Assembly: GCA_021781815.1 (NCBI GenBank)
Contig: JAJXWB010000016.1
Span: 18,128 to 82,127 of the forward strand
Length of the DNA stretch: 64,000 nucleotides
DNA from: Pseudomonadota bacterium
GTDB taxonomy: Bacteria; Pseudomonadota; Alphaproteobacteria; Rhizobiales; Beijerinckiaceae
Direction: 5' to 3'
A program made the position numbers and the translations under genes. The notes beneath the pieces are model-generated. The model made no database searches, was not told the origin of the DNA, and saw only the letters and a list, made by a program, of their open reading frames with translations. This document shows, in pieces, positions 1 to 7,506 of the stretch. Each line of letters begins with the position of its first letter. Position 1 is the stretch's first letter.

Positions 1-509
1 CCGGCGGCTGCCAGATCCGAAAGCGCCACGAGATTGGTCTCGGCATAATCGCGCAAGCCGCGCTCCTCATCGTAGAGGATATGTGACAGAAACTTGAGCC
101 GATCGGCGATGGAGAGCAGCTTGTCGACCTGCTCCTGGTCCTGCGCGACCGCGATCTTCACGTCGGCGTTCTCGATCACGAACGCCATTTCGTCCGCCAC
201 AGCGTCAGCGTAAACGGGCACGGGCACGGCGCGCAGCATCTGCGTCGCCGTCAACGTCCAGTAGAGCATCGGCCTGTTGGCGCCCACGATGGCGACTTTA
301 TCGCCTTCGCCGACTCCAAGCGTCTTCAGCCCGTGCGCGAGCGCGCGCACCTGCGCGTAGACCTCGCGCCAGTTCCACGTCTTCCAGATACCGCGATCCT
401 TGTGGCGGAACGCCGGCCGGTCGCCGCGCGCCTGCGCGTGCAGGCGCAGCAACTTTGGAAAGGTATCCTCGACCGCATCGCGGCCCGATGCCTGCGGGCT
501 GTCGGTCAC
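1..509 (-). CDS. Long-chain acyl-CoA synthetase (AMP-binding), N-terminal part
   Basis: Partial gene; about 169 codons are visible and the C-terminus lies beyond the left edge. The frame reads as the N-terminus of a long-chain fatty acid-CoA ligase: DTFPKLLRLHAQARGDRPA, then the I-W-K-T-W-N-W segment and GDKVAIVGANRP, a pattern typical of the FadD-like AMP-binding family often found with branched-chain amino-acid ABC transporter genes. The enzyme would activate a fatty or aromatic acid with ATP and CoA. I chose the GTG at 509 because GGGGAG stands about 9 bases upstream; an ATG at 587 in the same frame is possible. The AMP-binding motif lies outside the window, so substrate is unknown. Confidence 0.8.
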   Translation of the reverse strand, partial: MTDSPQASGRDAVEDTFPKLLRLHAQARGDRPAFRHKDRGIWKTWNWREVYAQVRALAHGLKTLGVGEGDKVAIVGANRPMLYWTLTATQMLRAVPVPVYADAVADEMAFVIENADVKIAVAQDQEQVDKLLSIADRLKFLSHILYDEERGLRDYAETNLVALSDLAAA

Positions 510-715
510 CCCTTGGTTCTCCCCGTCGGCGCTGTTCGGCGCTCGTATCGTTTCGCCGCCCGCTCTTGTGGCGGATCGGCGCGCCATCCATTGCAGCGCC
601 AGCCCGCCGGCGCAAGGCCGGGCTTGACTGCGCAAGGGCGATTTGTCAGGTATGTTTGCGGTTTCCTTTACGAACTGCGCCCCCTACTTTGGTCTAGACG
701 ACATGAAACCGTCGG

Positions 716-1387
716 CTACTCGCCATAGCCGTTGAGGGCGCCGAGATCGAGCGGCGTCAATCCGGCCGGCGACAAGCGCAGCAGACCTTCCGCCTCCAGA
801 ATTTGCAGCGCGCGATTGGCGACCTGCCGCGACACGCCGGCAAGCTGGCCCAGTTCTTCCTGACTGATGCCGAGGCACGGCCCGACGTTCGGATTGAGTA
901 CTGGGTTGAACAGCCAGGCGACCCCGCGCGCGATGCGGGCGACGCCGTCGAACATGCGGTCGTGTTCGACCAGCGCGATGAACTGGCCGAGGCGTTCATT
1001 GAACTGGCGCACAAGAAAGCGATTGAAACCGACGCTGTTCTCGAACAGCCACATGAACGTCGCGCGATTCATCAGCGCCAGCCGCGTCTCGCGCAGCGCC
1101 ACGAGGTCGTACATCCGCATCTCACCCTTGAGCACCGAGCCTTCGCCGAACCACATGCCGGCCGGCATGCCGGCGAAGGCGATCGCCTTGCCGCTACTCG
1201 ACACCGAGCCGATTTTCATCAGGCCCGAGACGACTCCTGTCCACGAGTCGAACCTGTCGCCGCGGTGCGCCACGTAGGCGCCGGCCGGCCACGTCTTCTC
1301 GACCAGCCCCCTGCACGCGCGCGCGACTTCGTCGGCGCTGAGATCGCGCGCCCAGAAAGCGATGCTGCTGAGCCTTTCGGGCGTCAT
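716..1387 (-). CDS. Crp/Fnr-family transcriptional regulator
   Basis: 223 residues. An N-terminal cyclic-nucleotide-binding-like beta barrel (WPAGAYVAHRGDRFDSWTGV, then GMWFGEGSVLKGEMR) is followed by a dimerisation helix and a C-terminal winged helix-turn-helix (SQEELGQLAGVSRQVANRAL). It lacks the cluster of N-terminal cysteines of Fnr, so it is unlikely to carry an oxygen-sensing Fe-S cluster; the effector is unknown. The ATG at 1387 (MTPERL) is preferred over an upstream in-frame ATG at 1519, which would run into the divergent neighbour. The gene is divergent from the metallo-beta-lactamase gene with a 95-base shared promoter region, so it may control that gene. Confidence 0.85.
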   Translation of the reverse strand: MTPERLSSIAFWARDLSADEVARACRGLVEKTWPAGAYVAHRGDRFDSWTGVVSGLMKIGSVSSSGKAIAFAGMPAGMWFGEGSVLKGEMRMYDLVALRETRLALMNRATFMWLFENSVGFNRFLVRQFNERLGQFIALVEHDRMFDGVARIARGVAWLFNPVLNPNVGPCLGISQEELGQLAGVSRQVANRALQILEAEGLLRLSPAGLTPLDLGALNGYGE

Positions 1388-1482
1388 CAAGGGCTTGTCC
1401 GTCGTGTGTCGCGGCCCATCTAGCCCCTTGCCGCCACGTCGCTCAAGGCGGCAGAATGACCGCAGCACGACGGAGGCGCCCC

Positions 1483-2469
1483 ATGAACGCCACGAGACGG
1501 GATCTGTTGGCCGGAGCATCGGCGGCGCTCGCGTTCGCCGGCCTGCCGGGCGCGCCGGCGGACGCCTTCGCCCCGCAGGCCGGCAAGCAGAATGCGGGCT
1601 TCTATCGCTACAGGCTGGGGACTTTTGAGATAACCGCCGTCACGGACGGCGCCGTCACCTTCCCGCTCTCCGACACATTCGTCGCCAATGTCGCGCGCGA
1701 GGAGGTCAACAAGGCGCTCGAGGCCGCCTATCTGCCCAGGGATCAGATCACGATCGTTTTCACGCCGCTCGTGGTCAACACCGGCTCGAAACTGATCGTG
1801 ATCGACACCGGCTACGGGCCGGGCATGATGGAAAAGAGCAAGGGCGCGACCGGGCAGTTCCACGCCAATCTGACCGCGGCGGGCGTCGACCGCGCCGCCA
1901 TAGACGCCGTGGTCATCTCGCATTTCCATGCCGATCATATCAACGGCCTGCTGACCGCCGACGGCAGGCCGGCCTTCGCCAACGCCGAAATTCTCGTGCC
2001 GACGACCGAATGGAAGTTCTGGATGGACGACGGCGAGATGAGCCGGGCCGCCTCCGACATGACGAAGGGAACCTTCGCCAATGTGCGGCGGGTTTTCGGC
2101 GCCCTGGCGCGTCAGATCGCGCAATTTGAACCAGGCAAGGATGTCGCGCCGGGCGTCGCATCGATCGCGACCTACGGGCATACGCCCGGCCACGTCTCGC
2201 TGACGGTCGCCTCGGGCGCGGACGCCATGCTCGTGACTTGCGATCTCACCAACCGGCCGGAACTGTTCCTCGCCCATCCGGACTGGCGCATCGTGTACGA
2301 CATGGATCCGGCCATGGCGGAGACGATCCGCCGCAGAATGTTCGACATGGCCGTCGCGGAAAGGATGCAGGTTCAGGGCTTCCACTTTCCCTTCCCCGCG
2401 ACCGGCCATATCGAGAAGCAAGGGACGGGATATCGCATCGCGCCTTCGCCCTGGCGCGCCTCGCTCTGA
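1483..2469 (+). CDS. Tat-exported MBL-fold metallohydrolase
   Basis: 328 residues. The N-terminus MNATRRDLLAGASAALAFA is a twin-arginine signal ending near APADA, so the protein is probably folded before export to the periplasm. The metal-binding motif H-F-H-A-D-H is at residues 147-152, followed by further MBL-family histidines (GHTPGH) and a late VTCDLTN aspartate, typical of two-zinc hydrolases of the lactonase/glyoxalase II-like group. The start at 1483 has GGAGGCG just upstream; a longer frame from 1456 would spoil the Tat signal. The substrate cannot be told from sequence. It is divergent from the Crp/Fnr regulator. Confidence 0.85.
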   Translation: MNATRRDLLAGASAALAFAGLPGAPADAFAPQAGKQNAGFYRYRLGTFEITAVTDGAVTFPLSDTFVANVAREEVNKALEAAYLPRDQITIVFTPLVVNTGSKLIVIDTGYGPGMMEKSKGATGQFHANLTAAGVDRAAIDAVVISHFHADHINGLLTADGRPAFANAEILVPTTEWKFWMDDGEMSRAASDMTKGTFANVRRVFGALARQIAQFEPGKDVAPGVASIATYGHTPGHVSLTVASGADAMLVTCDLTNRPELFLAHPDWRIVYDMDPAMAETIRRRMFDMAVAERMQVQGFHFPFPATGHIEKQGTGYRIAPSPWRASL

Positions 2470-2491
2470 GCCCGATCGCGCCGCGGCGGCC

Positions 2492-3493
2492 TTACGCCGG
2501 CAGATCGAGAATGCCCGCCGCGCCCTCCCGCGTGCCGAAGGCGAGACGTGTGCCCTGCCCATCCCATTGCAGCGCCGTCACGGCGTCATTCGCCTCGCGT
2601 TCGCCGCGCACGAAGATTTCGGCGCCGTCCTTCAGGCGCACGAGCAGCAGCCATCCGTCCTCATAGCCAATCGCAAGCACAAGCTGGAGCGGATGGAAGG
2701 CGACGCACGACACGCGTCGCGAGCGCACGCCGCATTCGCGCGGGCCGCGGCCCATTGGGCCGTCCTTGGTCTCGAACGGCCAGACAACGCAGGCGTCGGC
2801 GCCCGAAGTCGCCAGCCAGTTCCCGTCGTGCGACCACGAGAACGAGCGCGTCTTGGCAGGGTAGCCGGACATTCGCATATGCTTTCCGTCCGACAGGCGC
2901 CAGCCGTGCAGCATGTTCTCCTGCATCGACGTCACGAGAAACTTGCCGTCGGGCGAGGCCGTGATGTCCAGATGCGCGCCCTTCCATTCCAGAAACTCCG
3001 GCTTGGCGGCAGCGTTGGGAAACCAGAGCGAAGCGCCGTTGTAATGCGCGATGGCGAGGCGGTAGCCCTTGGGCAGAAAAGCGAGGCCGCGCACGCTGGA
3101 CGGCGCGTCGAGCTTCTTTGTTTCCCCCTTCGTGTCGCGCGCGAAAACCGTCTTTCCGGCCGACCAGGCGAGCGCGCCGTCGGCGCGCAGCGCCAGCGCG
3201 TCGATCCACTTGCCTTTCTCGGCCGCCAGCGCTGTCGTCACGCCGCCTGAATCGGTCGCAACCACGCGGCCGTCGTCGCCGCCGGTGACGAGACGCTTGC
3301 CATCGCTCGCGGCGACGAGAATGGCCGCGTCGGGATGCGCTGCGATGCGCGTCTCCTCACCGATGCCGGCGAACAGGATGGTCCCGTCGGCGAGCGCAAA
3401 AACGGGCGTGCGGCCGAGAAAACAGGTCGCGACGACCTGTTCGCCGGCCGCGATGGACGTGACGTGCTGGGAAAGGGAGGCGGTTTCGGACAT
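2492..3493 (-). CDS. WD40-repeat beta-propeller protein
   Basis: 333 residues without a signal peptide, so cytoplasmic. Repeated blades end in WD-like motifs, for example LVTGGDDGRVVATDSG, FSWSHDGNWLATSGADACVVW and ALQWDGQGTRLAFGTREG, consistent with about seven blades. WD40 propellers are interaction platforms; no enzymatic residue is recognisable. It lies 128 bases downstream of the COG0523 GTPase on the same strand and may be the last gene of the zinc operon, which suggests a role with that GTPase (inference). The ATG at 3493 (MSETASLSQ) is preferred; a frame from 3565 adds an Arg-rich tail unlike a real N-terminus. Confidence 0.8.
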   Translation of the reverse strand: MSETASLSQHVTSIAAGEQVVATCFLGRTPVFALADGTILFAGIGEETRIAAHPDAAILVAASDGKRLVTGGDDGRVVATDSGGVTTALAAEKGKWIDALALRADGALAWSAGKTVFARDTKGETKKLDAPSSVRGLAFLPKGYRLAIAHYNGASLWFPNAAAKPEFLEWKGAHLDITASPDGKFLVTSMQENMLHGWRLSDGKHMRMSGYPAKTRSFSWSHDGNWLATSGADACVVWPFETKDGPMGRGPRECGVRSRRVSCVAFHPLQLVLAIGYEDGWLLLVRLKDGAEIFVRGEREANDAVTALQWDGQGTRLAFGTREGAAGILDLPA

Positions 3494-3621
3494 GGGGCCT
3501 TTTAGCGGTATTGCGCTGGCGCGGCGAGGGGACGTTCGTGATGCGGATGGCCGCGATCCGCGCACGCCGGAACATTTCCCGGCGCCGTCCCCTTTTCAGG
3601 AATGCCGTCGGGCGCTTGCGC

Positions 3622-4707
3622 CTACGCCGCACACTTCATGAACCCGTCGCGGATCTCGTCTTCCTTCAGGTCGCGCCCGATGAAGACGATGCGGCTGTTG
3701 CGCTTTTCGTCGGGCTTCCAGTCGCGTTGCAGATCGCCGTCCAGAATCATGTGCACGCCCTGAAAGACGAAACGCTTCGGCTCGCCCCTGAACGACAATA
3801 TGCCCTTGGAGCGCAGGATGTTCGGCCCCTCGCGCTGCACGAGTTCGTTGACCCAGGGCATGAACTTGTTGGGATCGACATCGCCCTCGATCGTCAGCGC
3901 CAGCGATTGCATCTGCTCGTCGTGATAGACCTTGATGCCGCCGTGGCCGTGGCCGTGACCGTGATCGTGATGATGGTGGTCGTGATGATGGTGGTCGTGA
4001 TGATGGTGGTCGTGGCCGCAGTCGGGACCACAATCGTGATCATGATGATGATCGTGATCTTCCGCCTCGAGGAAGGCCGGCTCGATTTCCAGAATGCGGT
4101 CGAGATCGAAGGCGTTCTTGCCGAGCACGGCATCGAGCGGCACGTCGGCCTTCACCGAGCGATGCAGCGCAGCATAAGGATTGATGCCGCGGATACGCGC
4201 TTCCACCTCGCGCAATTCCTCGGGCGACACGAGATCAGTCTTGTTGAGGATGATCACGTCGGCGAACGCTATCTGATTCTTTGCTTCTGGCGCGTCCTTG
4301 AGGCGCGCCGACAGCCACTTCGCATCGGCGACGGTGACGACCGCATCGAGCTTCGCCGCGTCCTGCACGTCCTGATCGACGAAGAAGGTCTGCGCGACGG
4401 GCGCCGGATCGGCCAGCCCCGTGGTCTCGACGATGATTGCGTCGAACTTGCCCTTGCGCCGCATCAGGCCTTCGAGAATGCGGATCAGATCGCCGCGCAC
4501 GGTGCAGCAGATGCAGCCATTGTTCATCTCGAACACTTCCTCGTCCGCACCGACGACGAGTTCATTGTCGATGCCGATCTCGCCGAATTCATTGACGATC
4601 ACGGCATATCGCTTGCCGTGCGGCTCGGAGAGGATGCGGTTCAGCAATGTCGTCTTGCCGGCGCCGAGATAGCCGGTGAGCACAGTGACGGGAATTTTCT
4701 CGGACAT
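3622..4707 (-). CDS. COG0523/CobW-type GTPase, probable zinc metallochaperone
   Basis: 361 residues of the G3E family. The Walker A loop GYLGAGKTT is at residues 12-20, the metal-binding C-I-C-C motif at 65-68, a NKTD guanine-specificity motif follows, and a CobW C-terminal domain ends the protein. Between the GTPase and C-terminal domains is a loop very rich in His and Asp, built partly from tandem HHHHD units. Such proteins are thought to deliver Zn to client enzymes when zinc is scarce. The gene lies 25 bases after the metal-binding-protein gene and downstream of the Zur box, which argues for the zinc-responsive subgroup rather than cobalamin synthesis or nitrile hydratase activation. Confidence 0.9.
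   Translation of the reverse strand: MSEKIPVTVLTGYLGAGKTTLLNRILSEPHGKRYAVIVNEFGEIGIDNELVVGADEEVFEMNNGCICCTVRGDLIRILEGLMRRKGKFDAIIVETTGLADPAPVAQTFFVDQDVQDAAKLDAVVTVADAKWLSARLKDAPEAKNQIAFADVIILNKTDLVSPEELREVEARIRGINPYAALHRSVKADVPLDAVLGKNAFDLDRILEIEPAFLEAEDHDHHHDHDCGPDCGHDHHHHDHHHHDHHHHDHGHGHGHGGIKVYHDEQMQSLALTIEGDVDPNKFMPWVNELVQREGPNILRSKGILSFRGEPKRFVFQGVHMILDGDLQRDWKPDEKRNSRIVFIGRDLKEDEIRDGFMKCAA
3966..4010. repeat. Three tandem 15-base repeats in the His-rich loop
   Basis: Three perfect copies of a 15-base unit (cgtgatgatggtggt) stand head to tail and are in frame, each adding one His-His-His-His-Asp block to the metal-binding loop of the COG0523 GTPase. The unit length is a multiple of three, so copy-number slippage would change loop length without breaking the frame. 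Confidence 0.9.
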
Positions 4708-4732
4708 CTGGAACTCCGTTGGGGACGCGCAG

Positions 4733-5638
4733 CTAGGGCGCGAGCGCCTTGGTCAGCTCCCTTATATTGTGACTGACCATGTCGATGTAAGTCCCCGCGG
4801 GGCCGTCGGGTGGCGACAGGGCGTCCGAATAGAGGATTCCTCCGATCTTCGCTCCGGTTTCCCTGGCGATCTGATCCATGAGACGTCGATCGGAGACGTT
4901 CTCCAGAAAAACGGCCGGAAATTTGTCGCGCCGGATCTGCCCGATGATCTTCGCCACATCGCGCGCGGAAACCTCCGCTTCGGTCGCAACGCCCGCCGGC
5001 GCGACAAAAGCCAGGCCATAGGTCAGCCCGAAATAGCCGAAGGCGTCATGCGTCGTGACGATGCGACGGTTCGCCGCCGGAATCCGGGCGACGGCGGCCC
5101 GCACCTGTGCGTCGAGCGCGTCGAGCTTCGCCAGATAGGCGTTCGCGCGCGACCGATAGCCCGCCTCGCCGGCGGGGTCGACGGCGATCAGACCGTCGCG
5201 GATGTTGGCGACGTAGACCTTTGCATTCGGCACGCTCTGCCAGGCGTGCGGGTCGATCCCCTTGCGCACGGCCAATTCGGTATTGCCCGTGTCCGTGCGC
5301 GGCGTCACGCCGGCGCTGGCGATCACGATCTGCGCCGTGGTCCCGGACGCCCTGGCCAGGCGGCTGATCCAGCCTTCGAGAAACATCCCGTTCTCGATCA
5401 CAAGCCTCGCGGCGGCGATCTTGCGGCTGTCCGCCGGCGAGGGATCGTAGACATGAACATCGCCATTTGGCCCGACGATCGAAACAACATCCACGCGATC
5501 GCCGCCGACCTGACGGGCGAAATCGGCGAGGATCGTGAAGGTCGCGACGACAGGGAGGCTTGCGGATTGAGCTAACGCCGACGGGCCGATCAGGCCGAAC
5601 GCCCCGGATGCAGCGAGAACCTCACGGCGCGTGAGCAT
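4733..5638 (-). CDS. znuA: Metal ABC transporter substrate-binding protein (ZnuA-like)
   Basis: 301 residues of the cluster 9 (ZnuA/TroA/PsaA) family. The signal begins MLTRREVLAASGAFGL and resembles a Tat signal. The four expected metal ligands are visible: H62 (DVHVYDP), H131 (IDPHAW), H197 (TTHDAF) and D272 (LYSDAL). The His-rich loop of classical ZnuA is missing, so the protein on its own could bind Zn or Mn; the upstream Zur box favours zinc. It captures the metal in the periplasm for the permease encoded 3 bases upstream in the same operon. Confidence 0.87.
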   Translation of the reverse strand: MLTRREVLAASGAFGLIGPSALAQSASLPVVATFTILADFARQVGGDRVDVVSIVGPNGDVHVYDPSPADSRKIAAARLVIENGMFLEGWISRLARASGTTAQIVIASAGVTPRTDTGNTELAVRKGIDPHAWQSVPNAKVYVANIRDGLIAVDPAGEAGYRSRANAYLAKLDALDAQVRAAVARIPAANRRIVTTHDAFGYFGLTYGLAFVAPAGVATEAEVSARDVAKIIGQIRRDKFPAVFLENVSDRRLMDQIARETGAKIGGILYSDALSPPDGPAGTYIDMVSHNIRELTKALAP

Positions 5639-5641
5639 GGC

Positions 5642-6508
5642 TCAGGCTTCCAGATGACGGCGTTTCGGCCGGCTGCGCAGCATGCCGCCGGTCGCGCCGA
5701 AAATCAGCGAGACGAAATAGACGCAGCCCGCCGCCAGCACGATCGAGGGCCCGGACGGCAGGCCAAGCGCATAGGATCCGATGAGGCCGGCGTAGGCCGA
5801 GATAATTCCGAACAGCGCCGCCAGCGCGATCGTCGCGCCAAGCCGCTGCGTCCACAGGCGCGCGGCGGTCGCCGGCAGCATCATCAGGCCAACAGACATC
5901 AGCGTGCCGAGCGCCTGGAAGCCGGCGACGAGATTGAGCACGAGCAGCGCGAGAAAGGCGAGCTGCGTCGCCGCGCCCGCGCCGGTGGTCGCGCTCGTGA
6001 AGGCCGGATCGAGCGTTTCCATTACCAGCGGCCGATAGAGCAGCGCGAAGCCAAGCAACGTCAGCGTCGAAATCGCCGCCAGCAACTTCAGGGTTCCCTC
6101 ATCGAGCGCCAGAACATTGCCGAACAGGACGTGCAGCAGGTCAATATTCGAGCCGCGCAGCGACACGAGCGTCACGCCGAGCGCGAGCGACACGAGATAG
6201 AGCCCCGCCAGCGACGCATCCTCGCGCAGGATGGTCGCCCGCGCGACCAGACCCGACGCCAGCGCCACGGTGAAACCGGCAGCGAGCCCGCCGAGCGTCA
6301 TCGCCGGCAGCGACAGCCCCGCGACGAGATAGCCGAGCGCAGCGCCAGGCAAAATCGCGTGCGCCATGGCGTCGCCCGAGAGGGCCATGCGGCGCAGGAC
6401 GAGAAATACGCCGAGCGGGGCGCCGGCGAGCGCCAGCGCCAGAGACCCGACGAGCGCGCGCCGCATGAATTCGAAATCCACGAACGGAGCGATCAGAAGG
6501 TCATACAT
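5642..6508 (-). CDS. znuB: Metal ABC transporter permease (ZnuB-like)
   Basis: 288 residues and highly hydrophobic, with eight or nine membrane segments expected. The family segment RRMALSGDAMAHAILPGAALGY near residues 40-60 is characteristic of ABC-3 type metal permeases. It forms the inner-membrane channel of the zinc uptake system with the ATPase encoded immediately upstream (6-base gap) and the binding protein downstream (3-base gap). Tight spacing indicates one transcript. Confidence 0.88.
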   Translation of the reverse strand: MYDLLIAPFVDFEFMRRALVGSLALALAGAPLGVFLVLRRMALSGDAMAHAILPGAALGYLVAGLSLPAMTLGGLAAGFTVALASGLVARATILREDASLAGLYLVSLALGVTLVSLRGSNIDLLHVLFGNVLALDEGTLKLLAAISTLTLLGFALLYRPLVMETLDPAFTSATTGAGAATQLAFLALLVLNLVAGFQALGTLMSVGLMMLPATAARLWTQRLGATIALAALFGIISAYAGLIGSYALGLPSGPSIVLAAGCVYFVSLIFGATGGMLRSRPKRRHLEA

Positions 6509-6514
6509 GCGTGT

Positions 6515-7255
6515 CTACGCTGCCCGTTCGCAGTCGCGCGCGTCTTCGTCGAAGGCTTCGCTCATCACCCGTGCAACCGCGAGATTGCCCGGCGACAGCG
6601 CATCGGCTGTCGGCCCCCACGCCACGCATTCGCGAGCAAGCAGCAGCGTGTCGGGGAAGTGCGCGCGCACCAGGCTGAAATCATGCAGCACCGCGACGAT
6701 GGTGCGCCGCTCGGCATGCCATTTGCCGATCAGCGCCAGCAGGTCGGCCATGGTGCGCTCGTCAACAGCGACGAAAGGCTCGTCCAGCAGGATCACAGAG
6801 GCGTCCTGCGCCATCAATCGCGCAAAAAGGACGCGCTGCGTCTGGCCGCCGGACAGGGCGCCGATCTGCCGATGCTCGAACCCTTCCAGGCCGACGGCGA
6901 CGATGGCCGCCTGCGCCGCCAGCGCGTCGGCAGCGCCGATGCGGCCAAACAGGCCGGCGCGGCGAATGCGCCCCAACGAGACGAAATCGAACACATCGAT
7001 CGGAAATGAGCGATCGATCTCGGCTGCCTGGGGCAGATAGCCGATGTCGCCCGCTCGCAGTCCACCGCGGTCGATTGCTCCGCCAAGCGGCAAAAGCGCG
7101 CCCGCCAGCCCCTTGATCAGCGTCGATTTGCCCGCGCCATTCGGACCGCAGACAGCGGTGAGCGAACCGGCGGGGAAGCGTCCGGAGAGGTGATGCACGG
7201 CCGGATGCCCGTCGTAGCCGAGCGTCAGGTCGGAAAGGATCAGCGCGTCGGTCAA
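6515..7255 (-). CDS. znuC: Metal ABC transporter ATP-binding protein (ZnuC-like)
   Basis: 246 residues with all ABC ATPase motifs: Walker A GPNGAGKST at 37-45, signature LSGGQTQR, Walker B VILLDEP and the H-loop AVLHDFS. It energises zinc uptake. The start is a TTG at 7255 that overlaps the TGA stop of the small upstream gene, giving translational coupling; a longer reading from 7486 would translate the small gene in the wrong frame and cross the Zur box, so it was rejected. Confidence 0.87.
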   Translation of the reverse strand: MTDALILSDLTLGYDGHPAVHHLSGRFPAGSLTAVCGPNGAGKSTLIKGLAGALLPLGGAIDRGGLRAGDIGYLPQAAEIDRSFPIDVFDFVSLGRIRRAGLFGRIGAADALAAQAAIVAVGLEGFEHRQIGALSGGQTQRVLFARLMAQDASVILLDEPFVAVDERTMADLLALIGKWHAERRTIVAVLHDFSLVRAHFPDTLLLARECVAWGPTADALSPGNLAVARVMSEAFDEDARDCERAA

Positions 7256-7428
7256 TGCAGCGCCCACCACACGCCGATCCAGATCAGGACAGAGAGCGCC
7301 GCAGCGCCCGCCAAGCGCTCCCAGGCCGAGAGCCGCAGCAGAGTTGGCCGCGCCGACGTCGCGACCGCCGCGCGCCCATGCGTGTGGGCATGGACGTGCA
7401 AATGGGTCTCGGCGTGGATCCTGGGCAT
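7252..7428 (-). CDS. Small His-rich single-pass membrane protein, first gene of zinc operon
   Basis: 58 residues. It begins MPRIHAETHLHVHAHTHG, where five histidines alternate with other residues (positions 9-17), and ends with one membrane segment (LAGAAALSVLIWIGVWWAL). The alternating His stretch looks like a metal-binding tail. The gene lies directly behind the Zur box, and its TGA overlaps the TTG start of the ATPase gene, so it is both co-transcribed and translationally coupled with znuC. I do not recognise a family. Likely roles (inference) are presenting zinc to the transporter or regulating its activity. There is no classic Shine-Dalgarno sequence, only a weak CAGGTCG before the ATG. 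Confidence 0.7.
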   Translation of the reverse strand: MPRIHAETHLHVHAHTHGRAAVATSARPTLLRLSAWERLAGAAALSVLIWIGVWWALH

Positions 7429-7459
7429 GAATTCGACCTGTCTCCGGGAAACAATGAAA

Positions 7460-7474
7460 TGTTATATTATAACA
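7460..7474. promoter_or_regulatory. Zur box (zinc-uptake repressor operator)
   Basis: TGTTATATTATAACA is a perfect 15-base palindrome with a single central T. It matches the alphaproteobacterial Zur consensus (GTTATR-N-YATAAC type). It lies 32 bases upstream of the ATG of the small His-rich gene on the minus strand, in otherwise GC-rich DNA. Repression of the whole operon under zinc sufficiency is expected. No zur gene is seen inside the window. Confidence 0.85.
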
Positions 7475-7506
7475 AATGCGCCGCAAACAAGGCGGCCGGG
7501 AGAGAA

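Noticed and set aside
3961..4050. Possible CRISPR or satellite array
   Set aside because: Only three 15-base units without spacers, inside a coding His-rich loop.
7253..7486. Upstream extension of znuC to the ATG at 7486
   Set aside because: It would translate across the Zur palindrome and the small His-rich gene in another frame; ABC ATPases of this family start near the TTG at 7255.
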